From Siderastrea radians (taxonomy: Eukaryota > Cnidaria > Anthozoa > Scleractinia > Rhizangiidae), in the NCBI GenBank assembly GCA_964017195.1, contig OZ024889.1:54158711-54222710 (forward strand): a stretch of DNA of 64,000 bases. Reading direction: 5' to 3'. Each line of letters starts with the position of its first letter. Positions within the stretch are counted from its first letter, which is position 1. Below, piece after piece: positions 1 through 12,659 of the stretch. A program made the position numbers and the translations under genes. Under the pieces are notes generated by a model, which was not told the origin of the DNA, ran no database searches, and was given only the letters and a program-made list of their open reading frames with translations.

Positions 1-690
1 GAATGATAAGAAATAATAACAGAGTGATATATCAGTATAAATAATTTTACTGTTCACGTCCGGCTGCTTCAATCGGAGTTGCTTGAAGGGACCAGTGCTT
101 TGCACCAGTGACATTCAGTCACGACAACTGTTAATCGGTCTGGGCAGGGTCGGGAGAAATAATAGGAACTGAATTTTCTTGGATCTATTAAGTGGCAGTT
201 GTTGTCTTTAAATTGTGAGTGGCAGCGGCGAGTTTTCATTCCTAGCCACTTCCTAGAAAGCTCTCGTTTTACCATCTGTTCTTTAATGTTTTTGGCCACC
301 TTAAGCTAGACAGAGGAAAGGATTTGGCTGGTGTACGTGACACCTGTCCAGTTAGTTTCCCTTATATATAAATCTGAAGTGAATCATCTTTGAACTGCTT
401 ATTTAGAATGAAGTTATAACGAAGTTAGCCTGTGGCCTCAAAGAATACACTTTGGACTCGTAAAGACTTCCGTAGGAAAGACGGCAATATTCTTAGGTGG
501 AGTGGTTTCTATAACTTCAGCCACTTTCGTAACAGATATCACTATCAGCTACGTACAGTAAATAAACCAGACTCGAGTATATTCCAGAAGAACACTCAGA
601 ATTGCCCTTTCGCGACTATGTTTGATGATTTCAGTAGACCTCAAATTCCTTCCGCGCCCATGAATTCCATGGTTGACCGCATGGTTTAGA
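1..690 (+). other. 5' flank of gene A, duplicated upstream of gene B
   Basis: No open gene is seen here. The stretch aligns by eye with about 14890-15720 upstream of copy B: both carry the segment around GTGACATTCAGTCACG, a following TCTTGGATCTAT, and TAGAAA..CTCTCGTTTTACCATCTGTT. The parts nearest the gene (about 540-733) are the most alike. It may hold a 5' untranslated exon, but no splice site could be fixed. Confidence 0.6.
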
Positions 691-691
691 T

Positions 692-733
692 ACGACTTCC
701 TCTGCTGGGGCATGCGCATAAAACGTGCCAGTA
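692..733 (+). promoter_or_regulatory. Candidate core promoter of gene A (ETS-like plus NRF1-like motif)
   Basis: ACTTCCTCTG (an ETS-type GGAA core on the other strand) is followed by GGGGCATGCGCATAAAACGT. GCATGCGCA matches the core of the NRF1 palindrome, and CATAAAA could act as a TATA-like box. The module lies about 110 bp before the ATG. It recurs at the same distance before copies B and C, while neighbouring flank has drifted. The factor names are inferred from consensus only. Confidence 0.5.
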
Positions 734-821
734 CTAAAGAAAGACCCCTAGTTAGATCAGAAGATGGACTGTAAATAATTCAGTGTTCCAAGACCAACTC
801 ATACATCGATGTTTGCCACAA

Positions 822-3800
822 ATGAGCTTCTCGCAGATCGATCATGAATTGGAAGAAAAGCTCAACGATATTGACGAGTTTATTCAGTCGCAGCTGGGAT
901 TGGAAGATTTAGATGCTGGAGGGCCGCTTCCAGAGACAGAGACAAAGGAGTTAAACTGCTTTTTGGGTACTCGGAAATTTCTGTATGGATCGCCCTTGTT
1001 GAATAACCCAGGTCAGCATAAACTGAGTGTAGAGTTTGAACGGTGTCTCAAGTTTAAATGATCATAATTCTAGATTGCCTCTTTTTAGCGTCACTTGCTT
1101 TCTGTAAACAACCGGTTGACGTCTGCCGGGGTCTCGATTATGAATGTCAGCTTCGCTCTTCGAACATGTCATCAGGGTCTAATTTCCTACAAAAAGCCAA
1201 GAAAAAAAAGAATCGAGCAAAACTGCGTTGGGGAAAATCTCAGGCAACGAGAACTTGCCAATACATACAATTTAACAAAGCATATTTCTAGGGAGATCGA
1301 TAGGGACCCTACTTATGGCTTTGGGGTAACACTTTTGTAATACAAAAATGTCGCTTGATATAGCTAACATTGTTCTGTTGGTCAATACATACAGTAAACA
1401 ATCTGTGTGCAGAACATACAACCTTCCGAAAATCTACAATCTTCATAAAGTAAATAACATTCATATTGTCAGAAAACCGGTTATCATGCAAGTTTTAAAC
1501 AAGTTCAAGTCACAGAGCTTTAACGAAGACATTATTACATGCTTGCATTGTAAAAGTTACCAATAATTGTAACATGCATATGTAAATAAATACATTATAG
1601 AAAACGTGGACGCCAAAATGGTGACTTGTCCTGAGTTGCCAAACAAGGTTCCTGAAATTATGATAGAAGTCCAGATAATGGACCTAAAGGATGTTTACAA
1701 CAAAAAGGTGAAGAAAACTCTTGAAGGTTTAGAATATCCCTTGGAGGACTCGAAAGTAACTGTGGTGGTGCAAGCATCCGAAGAAATCACCAGCGTTCGA
1801 GCTTATACTCAGAGATGTCCTGAAGCTGCGATTAGGACACACGACACTATAGGTAGGCTACTGAAAATTTACCCCTGTGAGTCATTCCTATTTTCAGTAA
1901 GCATCGTAGAACACTGATGATCATTTGTTTACTATTTATGATATTGTATTTTATTCAAGTACACGCCGTAAGGGGTTATAATGACGTCGCGTCCCTCAAT
2001 ACTATCTCAGAAGGTGCAGTCTCGGCGTTAGTGAAGCTGTGTTATCTTAATGGTGTCTTTAACAGTGATCTGCTTAACCTGTAGGTCCCGTTGAACTAAA
2101 TGTAAATACGCTTCAAAGTGACGCAAGAAGTCAAGTTGTCACCGTGGATCTTGGCTCAGTGTACAAAACAAAAAATGGTCATCCAGTCTACTGGCTAGAA
2201 AAGGCAGACGTCGTGCAAAGGAATAAATGGCAACTGGTAATTTCAGTGGAGTTGAGTTCAGGCTTGACAGGAAGTGTAACATCAAGACCATTTAGAGTTA
2301 CTACCAAAGCAAGTTGCAAGATAAAAAGGAAAGGAGGTTCGTATTTTAATGATGGGATACGTTGAGATGAACATCGAACGTCTTTTGACCAGCTTGTGTT
2401 CTCACCTGAATTTTTGCAGTTTGAATTCAAAAGAACTTTCCCTTTCCCGCGCACCAAGATTGGACGATTTGGTAGTGAGACTCTTAGTTTTTAACTTGCA
2501 GCAAGATATCCCAAACATTTTTTTGCTGAACTTGAATTCGCATGTATACAAACAGCACTCTGATGAAAATCTTTATAAAATGATAACAGTTTGAGGTTGA
2601 AGAGTGTTAAGAACTCTTCTCTTTCAATTGAAAATGGAATGCATAGTGAAGCATTCATGTCTGAAGAATAAAGAAACTGATGTAATTGAAGAAATGTCCT
2701 TCTGAGACTACAAATATGATAGGTACAGGGACCTGTGACCAGAATGTTTCATTTGGGTTACTTAAATACAAAATATTCCTTTGCAGTGACACTAGTGTTG
2801 TTGTTGAAGTGAACTTGTTGTCAATCGATTTTTTGATGGACTGACTTCTTAATAGCTGGCTCAAAATTGAAGTTTGAAATTGTGTACCTCAGCAGATATT
2901 AGTTCTAGAGGTCTCAGTCTCTGTCTCGGGTAAAATTACGTATCTCCCTCAAAATTAGTAGTACTAAGATGTTAATTATTAATTATTTTGATAAATATAA
3001 TGCTGTTCTTAAAAATGGGAAATGTTAGTTGAGTGGAGTATTACTTTCAAAACTTTTAGCAAAAAATCCTTAATTGCCTTTCATTTGTATGTAAATCTTT
3101 ATTAAGTATTTTACAGTATTTGTGTAAAGTTGCCTAAAGTTGAAGACCCTGTAACGTGTTGAGAACAACCTCAGGAATTGAGTGTCTTAATCTGATATTT
3201 CAAATGCAGTGAATAACCAGTCTTGCCAGGAGAAGCCAGGAACTGATTTATAGAGCAAGTGTCTGCTCGTTAGTTTAAGAAATTCTGCCAGTGTGACCTA
3301 ACTAGAATGCCTTGGACCAGCAAATCAAATTTTAACTCTCCACCAGCAAGCTTGGACTGCTACTTTTCGCTTTTCATGTTTTGTGGTGCTAAGTTACAAA
3401 TTTGTGGCAGCACGTACCATATGAATCATTGAATGGTACTGGTAGTACTTTCCAGCAACTCTCAGTAGCTACGAAGAAAAAGGTTTTTCTAGCTTTCGAG
3501 TCTGTGGATAAAATTATAATGTGTGACCATTGAAGAACAAACTATTGAGCAGTAGGTTTTCCACGGTCTGCTTGTTTTCCAACATTTAACCTTGGAGTAA
3601 AAGGTCTACAGTCGTGGTTTTGACTCCTTGGCTGCACCCCACGCCCATTCTGTTTATGCAGGCATTTGTGCATCCTGAGAGGAATTTAAGACGATTTCCG
3701 CTCATCGTTCGAGCAGTAGCTGCAAAAATTAAGGTACCAAAACATACGTCCAGCTCAGTCACATTTTGAGAACAGATAAAAAGAACTTATTGATACTTTT

Positions 3801-6800
3801 GCTCTCAGGCTGACCCCGCGAGAGAAAATTAGATTTGAAGTTATCCATATTTCAATTCAAAAGACGCTTCATGTCAGTTCAAAACAAAATGGCGCCCGTT
3901 TTTAGCATATTTTTACAAGATTTGACATTAATTTTCTCGACAATGCTTGAGAATTTGATCGCGGGGTCACTTGGAGAAGCGAATTAAAGTGAGATGTTTC
4001 AAATAGCATTGAAAATGTTACCGTGCTATGAGTAGATTTTTAGAAAATATTTTTTGCACTTATTGTTCGAACGTTGAGCGGAATCCGTCTTAAACTAGAA
4101 TTAGAGCTTTCAGTCTCTACCCACCATTCTTTTAAATTAATTTAATGATTTCTCGTGGCGTTTTGTTTTCGGGACGTAATTTATGTTTCTGTATGCTGTG
4201 AGCCTGTTAAGACAGAGTTGAACCGCAGCATAAATCACCAGACTACTAGATGTAGTTCTATTCTCCTTAGCAATGAACGTTGTAGCAATAAATATTAGCC
4301 ACCATAGAGATGCTCAGTAAATTTTCGTGAATTGTTTGGCTTTATTTTCAGGACTTACATTCCCGTTTTTTGTTAGCCCACTAATAGCACTGAGAGTATA
4401 TTACCAGAATAAAGTGAGCTCTTTATTCCTTAGAAATTTATGTTAATTCAAGTGAACATTGGCGACAGTATAGATGCTCAGTAAATTTTCATTTATACTT
4501 TTCTTTTTTTTTCCATCCGGTTTAAGACCTTTGGTCATCTCGTGTTTAAAGAGGTAAAGTTTAATGTGCTTTGTAGAAAAGCGCTGTTTGTATTTCAGTT
4601 TGGGTCGTCAATAACTTTCTGGTGTACGTTAAAATTTTTCAAGTAGTAAATATGTTAATAAGCTTCCTTGAGGTCTTTCATGTGACCTGAAGTTTCGCTT
4701 TGGTTTTCAATTCTCTTCGTCAATAACGTTCCGTATTACTTTCAATTTCCTATTTCTCAAAGCTGACTTGCGTAAGTAATGAACTATGCAATTCCTGGAA
4801 CTCTTTCAAGTCTATAATCAGTACACTGAACTCAATCTTTGTAGTCGTCCTCGTAAATTTCCCATGAAGAGCTTGTTGTTAGTCGCTGCTGCCTCATAAA
4901 ATCTTGAACAATTTCGAGAAATCAGAATACAGTCTTGAAAATGTACAGTTTGTCAAGTCTGTCATACATAAGAAGTATTGAGCGTGGTCTTACTGCTACC
5001 TGAGCAGTCTACCACGAGGGAGAGTGTTCTTCTCTTCCGTCTTATAGGTAGCTATGATATCGTGCATTTTGTTTGCACTACCGTGGGTGCGATAAGAAGC
5101 TTTTTCACGTTAAAAAATATCAGCGAAGGAAAACAGGCTAGAACGTGATATACAGCTCTCAGAGCAACACTGATCGCTTTTTTTTCTTTGAGCGCAGACG
5201 CCATACCTCTAACACCGGTTACCTCCTATACTCTTCATGAGCGCAACCCTTTAATGAGCAGATCATTCCAAACAATTTCAGTGGCAACATTTCATTGAGT
5301 GTTGATATTGTAAAATAACTTTTTCTACAACGAAGGAGGAGTCAGCCCATTCAAAGGACTCTGAAGAGTCATTTATTCAACTCTGAGAACAGACACATTG
5401 CTCACAGCATCGTACAAATTAAGGCGGTACATTGTGATCAGTCTAACGACGGTGACGCATCATGACTAAGGTGCTAAGCACTATGTAGTGCTGAGACGCA
5501 ATTACAAAAATTACCCATCGAAACTTTGATCACTCAAAATATTCTTGAATAACTTAAAACGAAATTTTGAATTACAGTTCTTCCACAGTTGTTGCGTAGT
5601 AGCTGTTTCCTGCTCTCAAAAACGTTCAACCTATTTGCAGTTGGTCTTAATTTATTGTAGTGTTTGGTGACGTTTTAATAAAGGTCACAAAGAATAAGTC
5701 AACAGAAATAAATTGTCCAGCAGTGGGAATCCTGAGCATCCTTCTTCTTTGCATGTCTTCTCTAGCACCTCCTCTTAACGATATGATTAAATTCATTTTT
5801 TTTTTCAGAATCCGTGCCTAGCTCTCATGAAGTGCAGAAGCTATTTCTTAAGATCACAGGGTCAAATATCCAGTTGGTGACCGGCCGTGATGATTGTAGA
5901 AGTCAGAACGTTCTTTCGAACAGTGGAGTTAAAAAAGGTTCCATCATCATTCATTTTTGTTTGTTACTATGAATGTTTTCTGGTGTTTGTTTCTACAAAA
6001 ACGTCCTTCGCTTCCTTTTGGAGTAAAACAAACAACAAAGAAACAAACAAACGGACTGTTTTAAGCCCTAGAATAAGACACGCCTTTTATACTTGGGGGT
6101 GGGAAGGGGTACGTGTATGGGATTTGTTTGATTCCTGATACAAACCCGCTTGGCCAATCAGGCAACCGGAAGAGAACGTGACAATGAATTGTCATTTTAG
6201 CTCATGAAGTGTAATTTTATTTTGTCGATTACAGTTTAGGGGACAGAAAAGGTAGGCTTGATATCAGGGAGGTCTTATCTTAATCGGAATTTGAAGGTAT
6301 TTATCTTGATCGGTATTTCTACATGGCTCGTTTTCCTTTGTTCGCGTGGTTAGTATACTAAATAACCCTGTCAATTACCAGCTCTCTGAAAGGCTGGGAG
6401 TGGCTTTGATTGTTTCCGGGGAGTAGGAGGCTGGTATAATCTCTTCCTCGCACCATACTAACCATGTTTTCACAATTCATAAGAAACTATATAACACACC
6501 TAAAAAGCCTTGTATTGTTAGACACCACATGGATAGAACATGACATATCCCCTAAGAAATAAACTCAAATAAGCATAGTAAAAAATAAGATATAAAATAA
6601 CATAAAATTAATAGAATAAATAAACCAATTAAATGTTAAGAAAATAGAAATAACCCTTTCTTTTTCTTCTCTGGGAATTTCCAGACAAAATGTAAAACAA
6701 AGTTAAAAAATAGATATAAATGAAATAAATAAAAACTAATTAACTGTTACCACCGAAGTGGAGGTGAATAGTGGTGGATATTTGCCGAGCTGCGAAGCGG

Positions 6801-8145
6801 CGAGGTAAATATCTACCACTCTTCACCGACACCGAGGTGAATAATTGTTTTAGTATATACCAAACTAGTGGATAGCACCAAATAGTTCATTTTTTCTGAG
6901 AAATGAGGGAAAACTCGCGCGCGAAAACCTGAAAAATGCCGGGAGGTGAGCGCCCGAAAAGCACTGTTCACCGGTGTTTTTATACTGAAATTATTGTATA
7001 AAATTAATAAAAATTCATACTTTTTCCTCCCTCAGAATTTGCAAAGGAGGAGTACGCTTCATGTCATGTTAAGGAGGTTGGCTTCGTGGTGGAGAACGAC
7101 TCTGCAACCCACAGCTTTCCCGCTGAATACTCTGGAGATAATTATAACTCTAAATCTTCCTCCTCATCTGAAGAAAGAGTGTTGTTTCAACCAAACACGG
7201 TTTTAGATAGGCAAGCGGTGAGTGTGTACAACAGCCACGGTATCATAGTCATCATAGTTTGAGTGTAGCTTAGCAAGTGATGCCGTACATGTTGTCATAG
7301 TCGCTGGTAGTACTCAATCTCTGGCTCTTTATAAGGCAAGTTCGACTGCCATCTATCGGCCAATAAATCAGTGTCCTTCACAAACTTTTCCTGTAGTACA
7401 AGCCTTGCATTTTAATGTGAATAATTATTACACAGAAAATACAATGAAAATGTAATCGGCATAATAATTTGTAGTTGGACAGGTCACCGTCTTAAATCAC
7501 AGACTTGTTAATGATGTAGCTTTACACAGAAGAAGTATTTAATTTGCAAGCGTTGATAGTATGGTGGCTTAGAGGAAGACCTGATTCCGCGTTTTTACAA
7601 CGACAGTTGCAAGGATATTAGTAATCCTCTGCGCTTCAACTGGAAGAGAAGAAAACAGTCAAGCGAAAAAAGGATAGCCTTAATTACTCAGCTTCTAATT
7701 GGATCAATGGCTTATGAATGATCTTTCTTCTTTTCAGTCATGTATGTATGTGCTGAGCGGAACTAACTTTTGAGCTGATCCATTTCAGGTCACAACGTAT
7801 TACGGTGGTGAACAAAGGATTCACCGCGCTGTTGAGCAGCCTGAAGTCCCTGGTTTGTTGAAGCTGGTCGCAAAACAATCTGAGCCGGTCAGCTCTCGTC
7901 GAAAGGCAAATGGTCACAAGTCTGCTGAAGAGGTTGTATGGTGGGCATGCGGGGTTTGTTTCTTTGAACGTAGCAAAAAATCAACAATAAAGGATCATGT
8001 AGTACGCCGGGTTTGTCAAAAGTCAATCGAAAATAAAAAGACGAAAAGAAGATTTGTAAAGCGTCGACTGCAACGCCACTTCAGTTATGACTTTGAGATG
8101 GAAAGGTTTGAGAGCTATTCTTGGAAAGACTGCCTTTCTGTCTGA
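822..8145 (+). CDS. Copy A: six-exon C2HC zinc-finger family protein (intact)
   Basis: Exons: 822-1011, 1601-1852, 2085-2336, 5809-5937, 7036-7217, 7789-8145. Every junction is GT/AG, with phases 1,1,1,1,0, and the joined frame is open for 453 residues. The family is not one I recognise. Exon 1 gives an acidic head (LEEKLNDIDEFIQSQ, about residues 7-21). Exons 2-3 (about 64-231) are beta-rich, with VQIMDLKDVYNKKVKKTLEG and VYWLEKADV. Exons 4-5 are polar and serine-rich. Exon 6 has a zinc finger with C389, C392, H405 and C411, then a basic stretch (KKTKRRFVKRR) and ends SWKDCLSV. An acidic head, a zinc finger and a basic tail suggest a nuclear DNA-binding regulator (inference). The ATG at 822 was chosen because it is the first ATG in frame and MSFS is also the start in B and C. 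With E it is one of two undamaged copies. Intron 3 (3.5 kb) is paralogous to that of B. Confidence 0.85.
2337..5808 (+). other. Intron 3 of copy A
   Basis: No exon or known element is seen. Several parts align with intron 3 of copy B: 3640-3690 (CATTCTGTTTAT, GCATCCT.AGAGGAATTTAA) with 20425-20475; 4940-5110 (TACTGCTACCTGAGCAGTCTACCACGAGGGAGAG) with 19510-19620 and again with 22440-22530; 5335-5460 with 19805-19930. The intron therefore predates the A/B duplication. Confidence 0.6.
6763..6827. repeat. Short foldback element in intron 4 of copy A
   Basis: A 24-nt arm at 6763-6786 (GGTGAATAGTGGTGGATATT...) pairs with 6804-6827 with few mismatches around a 17-nt loop. The flanks also carry GAGGTGAATA repeats at 6761 and 6835. 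This looks like a MITE end or a degraded foldback transposon. Confidence 0.6.
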
Positions 8146-8412
8146 GAAAACCTTGTTTACAAATAAGCTAAAATGTGCTAATCGTTATCATTAAATCTTA
8201 TTTTAGATACACGCTCAGAGGTTCACATTCTTTAGCAGTGAACGGGCATCCATAAAAAAATGATACAAGATGCAACTGACTGTGGTCTAACAACTTTTAA
8301 ACTTTCAAAAACGTTTAAGGATTGGTATCTTATGTCACCATGACATTCGGTCATGCTGAGTTTTGTGTTTCATTGAATTGTCTTCATTGATGTTTTTATT
8401 TGTCTCAAATAC

Positions 8413-8418
8413 AATAAA
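8413..8418 (+). terminator. Candidate polyadenylation signal of copy A
   Basis: AATAAA lies 268 bp after the stop codon of copy A. It is the first clean hexamer I noticed downstream on this strand. Confidence 0.35.
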
Positions 8419-9840
8419 TACAGTGGCGATGAATTACATTATGTAACAGAGCTGATTATGCGTCGAGTACTCATAAAGCATAAATGCATTAACAAAGGCG
8501 ACACACGAATTAAAATTAAACAAAAACAAAGAAACGAAACGAAAAGAAAGAAAATTGTAGAAGTAATAATTTAAACGTATTGCTAGGTCTATTGGTGTGT
8601 ATGAACACTTAAATTACACAATATGGTAAACGAGAAAATTTGCAGGATTTTCTTATCCAGTGTCTTAAGAGGAGTAGTTTGTGATAATCATGGAAGGAAT
8701 GTATGTCTGTTGTACATGTAGTTGGAAGGGTGAAAAAAGTTGGAGCGACCGCAATGGTCAGATGGTACATACCGAGAAGATTCTCACGGAAGAAGGACAA
8801 GGACAATTAAACTGAATTTATACTTTGTGTTAGTTTTTTAGAGTTCATTCATTCTATAAATTTGCTTCAATATATCAGAGTATACTCCAAGGAATATCTT
8901 ATTAAAATCTATTGTAGTCTATTTAAGAAACCTGAAATTTACATAGGTCTTACTTTTCAGCTCCGTAATATTCATGAAATTCAAAAGGGTTGCTTATTCA
9001 GGATGCAACTTTGTTAAAGCACACAAGATTTCTATTCCGTCGCGAAATCGTTCTTAAGTGTCGATATTACTGTTACTGTTAATACGGATTCTGGAAATCC
9101 TGGAAATTTATTCTGGCATTTTCCAGGACTGGAAAGTCCTGAAAAATTAATGCAGGTCTTGTAATAAAGTTTTCTTTAGAAGCAATCGTCTCCAATATTA
9201 ACTTTAGATTTCTATTTCGCAAGGTTTTTATTATTGTGCATCGGAGAGACGTGGAAAGGTCTATCCGACTCCTGGAAAATTGTTTCTGAAAAAGGGTATG
9301 AACCCTGTACTGAGCTCTGTCACATGACGTAGGTTGACGAAAGTCGTTGGACAAATTGCCCAGGCAGAAAGTTGGGAACTCGTAACCGCTATCTCTGTTT
9401 CGGTTGGGGGCCTGGCACTAGATTTCTAAAACTAAGGAGGCTTAACAAAGGTGGATCCTAGTAAGTAACGCTTTTCAAGTTTAGCAAAAAGATCTTTTTG
9501 AGCTTTTTACGTCATCATGTTCTTTTTAAGAAAATATTAAATATAGGTAGGTCTGTCACTCAACTGAGATCTAAACAACATGGCTTCTACTTGCGGACCT
9601 TTTTGGTACCTTTATAGCTTTAAATTTTTGAAGGACTGACGTTTATGCAATTAAATGATTGCCTATACGCTAGCTAAGGTCGCCACACGCAAAGGGACTA
9701 GTCCCTGCGGCTAATCCTGAGGACCATCTCCTTTCGTTTTAACTACCCATTTTTTGTCAAACAGTCTACTAGCGGGGACCAAAATTTGGTTTTCCCACGA
9801 AATCAAACTGCTTTGAATTTGTGGGACAACCTAGAAATTG
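8419..9840. other. Intergenic, unassigned
   Basis: No gene is supported. Around 9085-9150 there is a run of CTGGAAA / TTTCCAGGA words that looks like an old dispersed repeat, but I cannot name it. Confidence 0.4.
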
Positions 9841-10270
9841 ACGGCATTTTTTGCTGGCATGACAAGCATTAACTTTTCACGAGCGCAAATGTCTCTGTCT
9901 TGTACATGTTGTTACTCACGTGAGCCGTCTAGGGATTGAAAGAATTTGACATCCTCCGCGTGGAGAAAAATTTCTGTTTGAGCTTTGAGTGTGTGAGACC
10001 GCTTGTCTGAAAATTTGTGTGGTGAATAAAATATAATTACGAGCTATAATTGACCTTTGTACATTCAAGCCCGAAATTTTTTGGTAGCAAGATTTGTCGA
10101 TTGTCGGATCGATCAAAAAGTGTGTCTAGTGAGTGAACCAGTGGTTGTCTACTCCAGCCACCATCCATCCAAACATTTCAGAGAAAACTATTTTTGAAAC
10201 GCAGAAAACCAGTCAAATTTATTTTGGCATACTTAACTTGGTAAGTCATTTCATAAAACCAACTTAAACA
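9840..10270. repeat. Spacer segment shared with 27.9-30.0 kb
   Basis: TGAGCCGTCTAGGGATTGAA at about 9922 recurs at about 27921, with similar sequence for about 170 bp. The next part (ATTTATTTTGGCATAC...TTGGTAAGTCA, 10217-10247) recurs at 29919-29949. In the second copy the two parts are separated by inserted repeats at 28.1-29.9 kb. This supports an ancient block duplication that includes A and B. Confidence 0.65.
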
Positions 10271-12240
10271 GACTCGGCAAGACTCAGATCAACATTGACA
10301 ATGCGACATCAGGTGATAATCAGTTTAACTACAAAACACGGAAGCGTAACATGACTGATAGCTGACTTCTTAAAAATAATCTTTTTTAAGGGACCAATAT
10401 TTATCCAGTCTGTACAGGATTAAACAAAAAAGGTTAATAAAAGAACCAAAAGCACTTCATGGAAATCCCACTTGTTGATTTTTGAGGTTTACAGGCGCAA
10501 CTGCGCAATCGTTAGGCCCCCACTAAGGGATTTACCTTTCACTCCCAGAGTCAGTTATGGAGACATATAAGGTGCTTCTAACTTTTCATTCTGTGGATAA
10601 AATCATATGGTGTGACCATTCAAATGAAACCTCTTCAGCAATACTTTGACATGGTACTACTTACATTGCAGTATTTTACAAAATGAAATTTTGAAATTTG
10701 TCTTAAATTTTGATTTTACGCACTCTTGGGAGTAAAAGGGTTAACATTTCCATTCACCACCGTTCAACATTGTTGAATGGTGCAAGCTAAACGTGTTTGG
10801 GAAACCTGTTAAATGTCGTTGAATGGTATTTAATAGACAAAGTTAAATGGCCATCAAGCATTTCATATTGTGTTATCAGATTAGTCCTACAGTAATAGGG
10901 ACTAGCAAAAGGACCACGACAAAACTGTACCAGGACCTCAACTTTTTAACGGACTGCTTTGCCCTGCTTACAACGTACTTTCTAGGAATGGCGAAGGTTT
11001 CGCTCTCACTTCTTTACGTCCAGGTAGGAACTGCCTATCAGCTGTCAAACTCTTGTCAATTCTGTATTTAGGCTAACGTAATGCCTTGCACTGTAGATCG
11101 TACGCGAAAGTACGCTTGCATGGGTAAACACGTCGAAACCTTTTTCATTGCAAATTTTCTACGTTGTTCCCAAAGTATTTGGCCGGAGCAAAGTAAAGAG
11201 AGTAATATTAAAATTAAAAAGAATACATCTATTTCTAAGTGAAAATACAGGTTAAGGCGTGTTGCCTAACAGAGTAAAGTGTGCTTCAACGAAAGCTAAA
11301 TTTAGAAAACAACTTCCTTGGCTAATTCGGGCTGCTTCAAGCTTTGGATAGATAATTAAAAATTTGAAACCGTGTTTCAACTAACACCATCAACAGTAGA
11401 TTATTTATCCTGGTCAACACTTGTGAATTAAATCTTTCGCTTCTAAAACAGACCGACTGAAAAGCAGTTATTGCAAGAAATATTAAGTGGTACGAATGCG
11501 GTAATAGACACTCAACGATCAAAGCATGTAAAAAGTCACTTCCAGGAAAATACTGACGAATGATGGACTGAGTGCAAGAACCAATATAAACACATACGCA
11601 TCATTGTAATTTACACAACCAATCGATTTAAACATAGCTTTAGGTTGGGATTAACTGTTATTAAACAAAAGATAAACCATTTTTGCAAATCATCGGTTTC
11701 TTACCAAAATTGTACCAATGGAATATACATTAAAACTTTAAACAACTTACAACTGAGGGAGAACAAACAGTACAATTATCAGAAGCTCTAACGAATCATA
11801 AAATACATAACAGAAATATTCTTTTAACCACAATGTATACGATAACAGCAATACTAGCTTTCTAAGGCGTGAACAAAATATGAGTCTTCAGACTTTACTG
11901 TTCAAAATTCACCCTAAAATTCCGTATTTTTATCGTTCAAGAGTACTCCACTGAAGAAGGTTGGGTGATGTTGGATCAACTCTTTTTGAGGGACAATATT
12001 ATTACGCGTGTGAAGACCATCGACTGACCGATTTGAACAACAATAATACACATGGGTAATAAAGACATAAACGATAATAAACGGGTAATAAAGAAGTCTG
12101 GTCGTCGAACCTTTTGAGGTTTAATTCGATGTGTGAACTTGATAGTGCTCTAACAATGGTTAAAAACTGTACGACCATATTCGAACCATTGGCTGAACTG
12201 AGGGTATCCATAGTGCAATTTATGTACTCACCACCCGACC
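10271..12240. other. Intergenic, mostly unassigned
   Basis: About 10400-10470 resembles 30450-30510 (GTACAGGATTAAA...GCACTTC.TGGAAA), so part belongs to the duplicated spacer. A short palindrome, CACCGTTCAACATTGTTGAA, lies near 10752-10776. No coding exon is supported. Confidence 0.4.
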
Positions 12241-12304
12241 AATGAGGGTGCACTTTAAGCATCTAACAGTAAGACAAACCTCTCATGTAAATTTTCGTAC
12301 AAGC

Positions 12305-12541
12305 AGAGTCCTTCCACAAATAGTTCTCTCTAGCCGCAATTGAAGTAGCGTTGCAGTTAACTTCTTGCAACGTACTTTTCCAACGTTTGATTGACTTTTG
12401 ACAAACTCGTTGAATTATATGAGTCAATTTCTTGCACTGATGCGCCTTGGTGGTCGATTTTCTGCGCGGTTCGAAGACAGAAAGCCCACATGCCGGCCAG
12501 AAAAGCTCTTTAACCGAATTGTGCGCATTTGCCTTTCGACA
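12305..12541 (-). pseudogene. Decayed exon 6 of the zinc-finger family (minus-strand remnant 1)
   Basis: The minus strand reads RKANAHNSVKELFWPACGLS, matching RKANGHKSAEEVVWWACGVC of copy A, then FEPRRKSTTKAH, IIQRVCQKSI and a terminal WKDS. The second zinc cysteine is Ser (CGLS instead of CGVC). Extra residues lie between the His and RVCQKS, so the finger geometry is lost. The front half of the exon and exons 1-5 were not found nearby. It is a relic of a minus-strand gene convergent with copy A. Confidence 0.75.
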
Positions 12542-12659
12542 AATCGTGGCTTCGCAGAAGTTCCTCCTCCCCTTCTTTTCCGGCAAGCGAGTGAACCAAG
12601 GGGGGTTAGCAAATCGCGGCCAAGTTACTCGCGCGAATAACTTAACAAGTTATAAGTGA

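Noticed and set aside
1058..1340. Open frames just after exon 1 of copy A
   Set aside because: They lie in intron 1 and are not conserved as frames in copies B, D or E, although the DNA around them in B is partly alignable.
2085..2336. Match of exon 3 (NKWELVI.VEFSSG...RPFRVTTKA) to Runt, Rel or p53-type DNA-binding domains
   Set aside because: The resemblance is limited to beta-strand-like residues around RPFRVTTKA. No signature residues of these families were seen, so no name is given. A structure prediction would decide.
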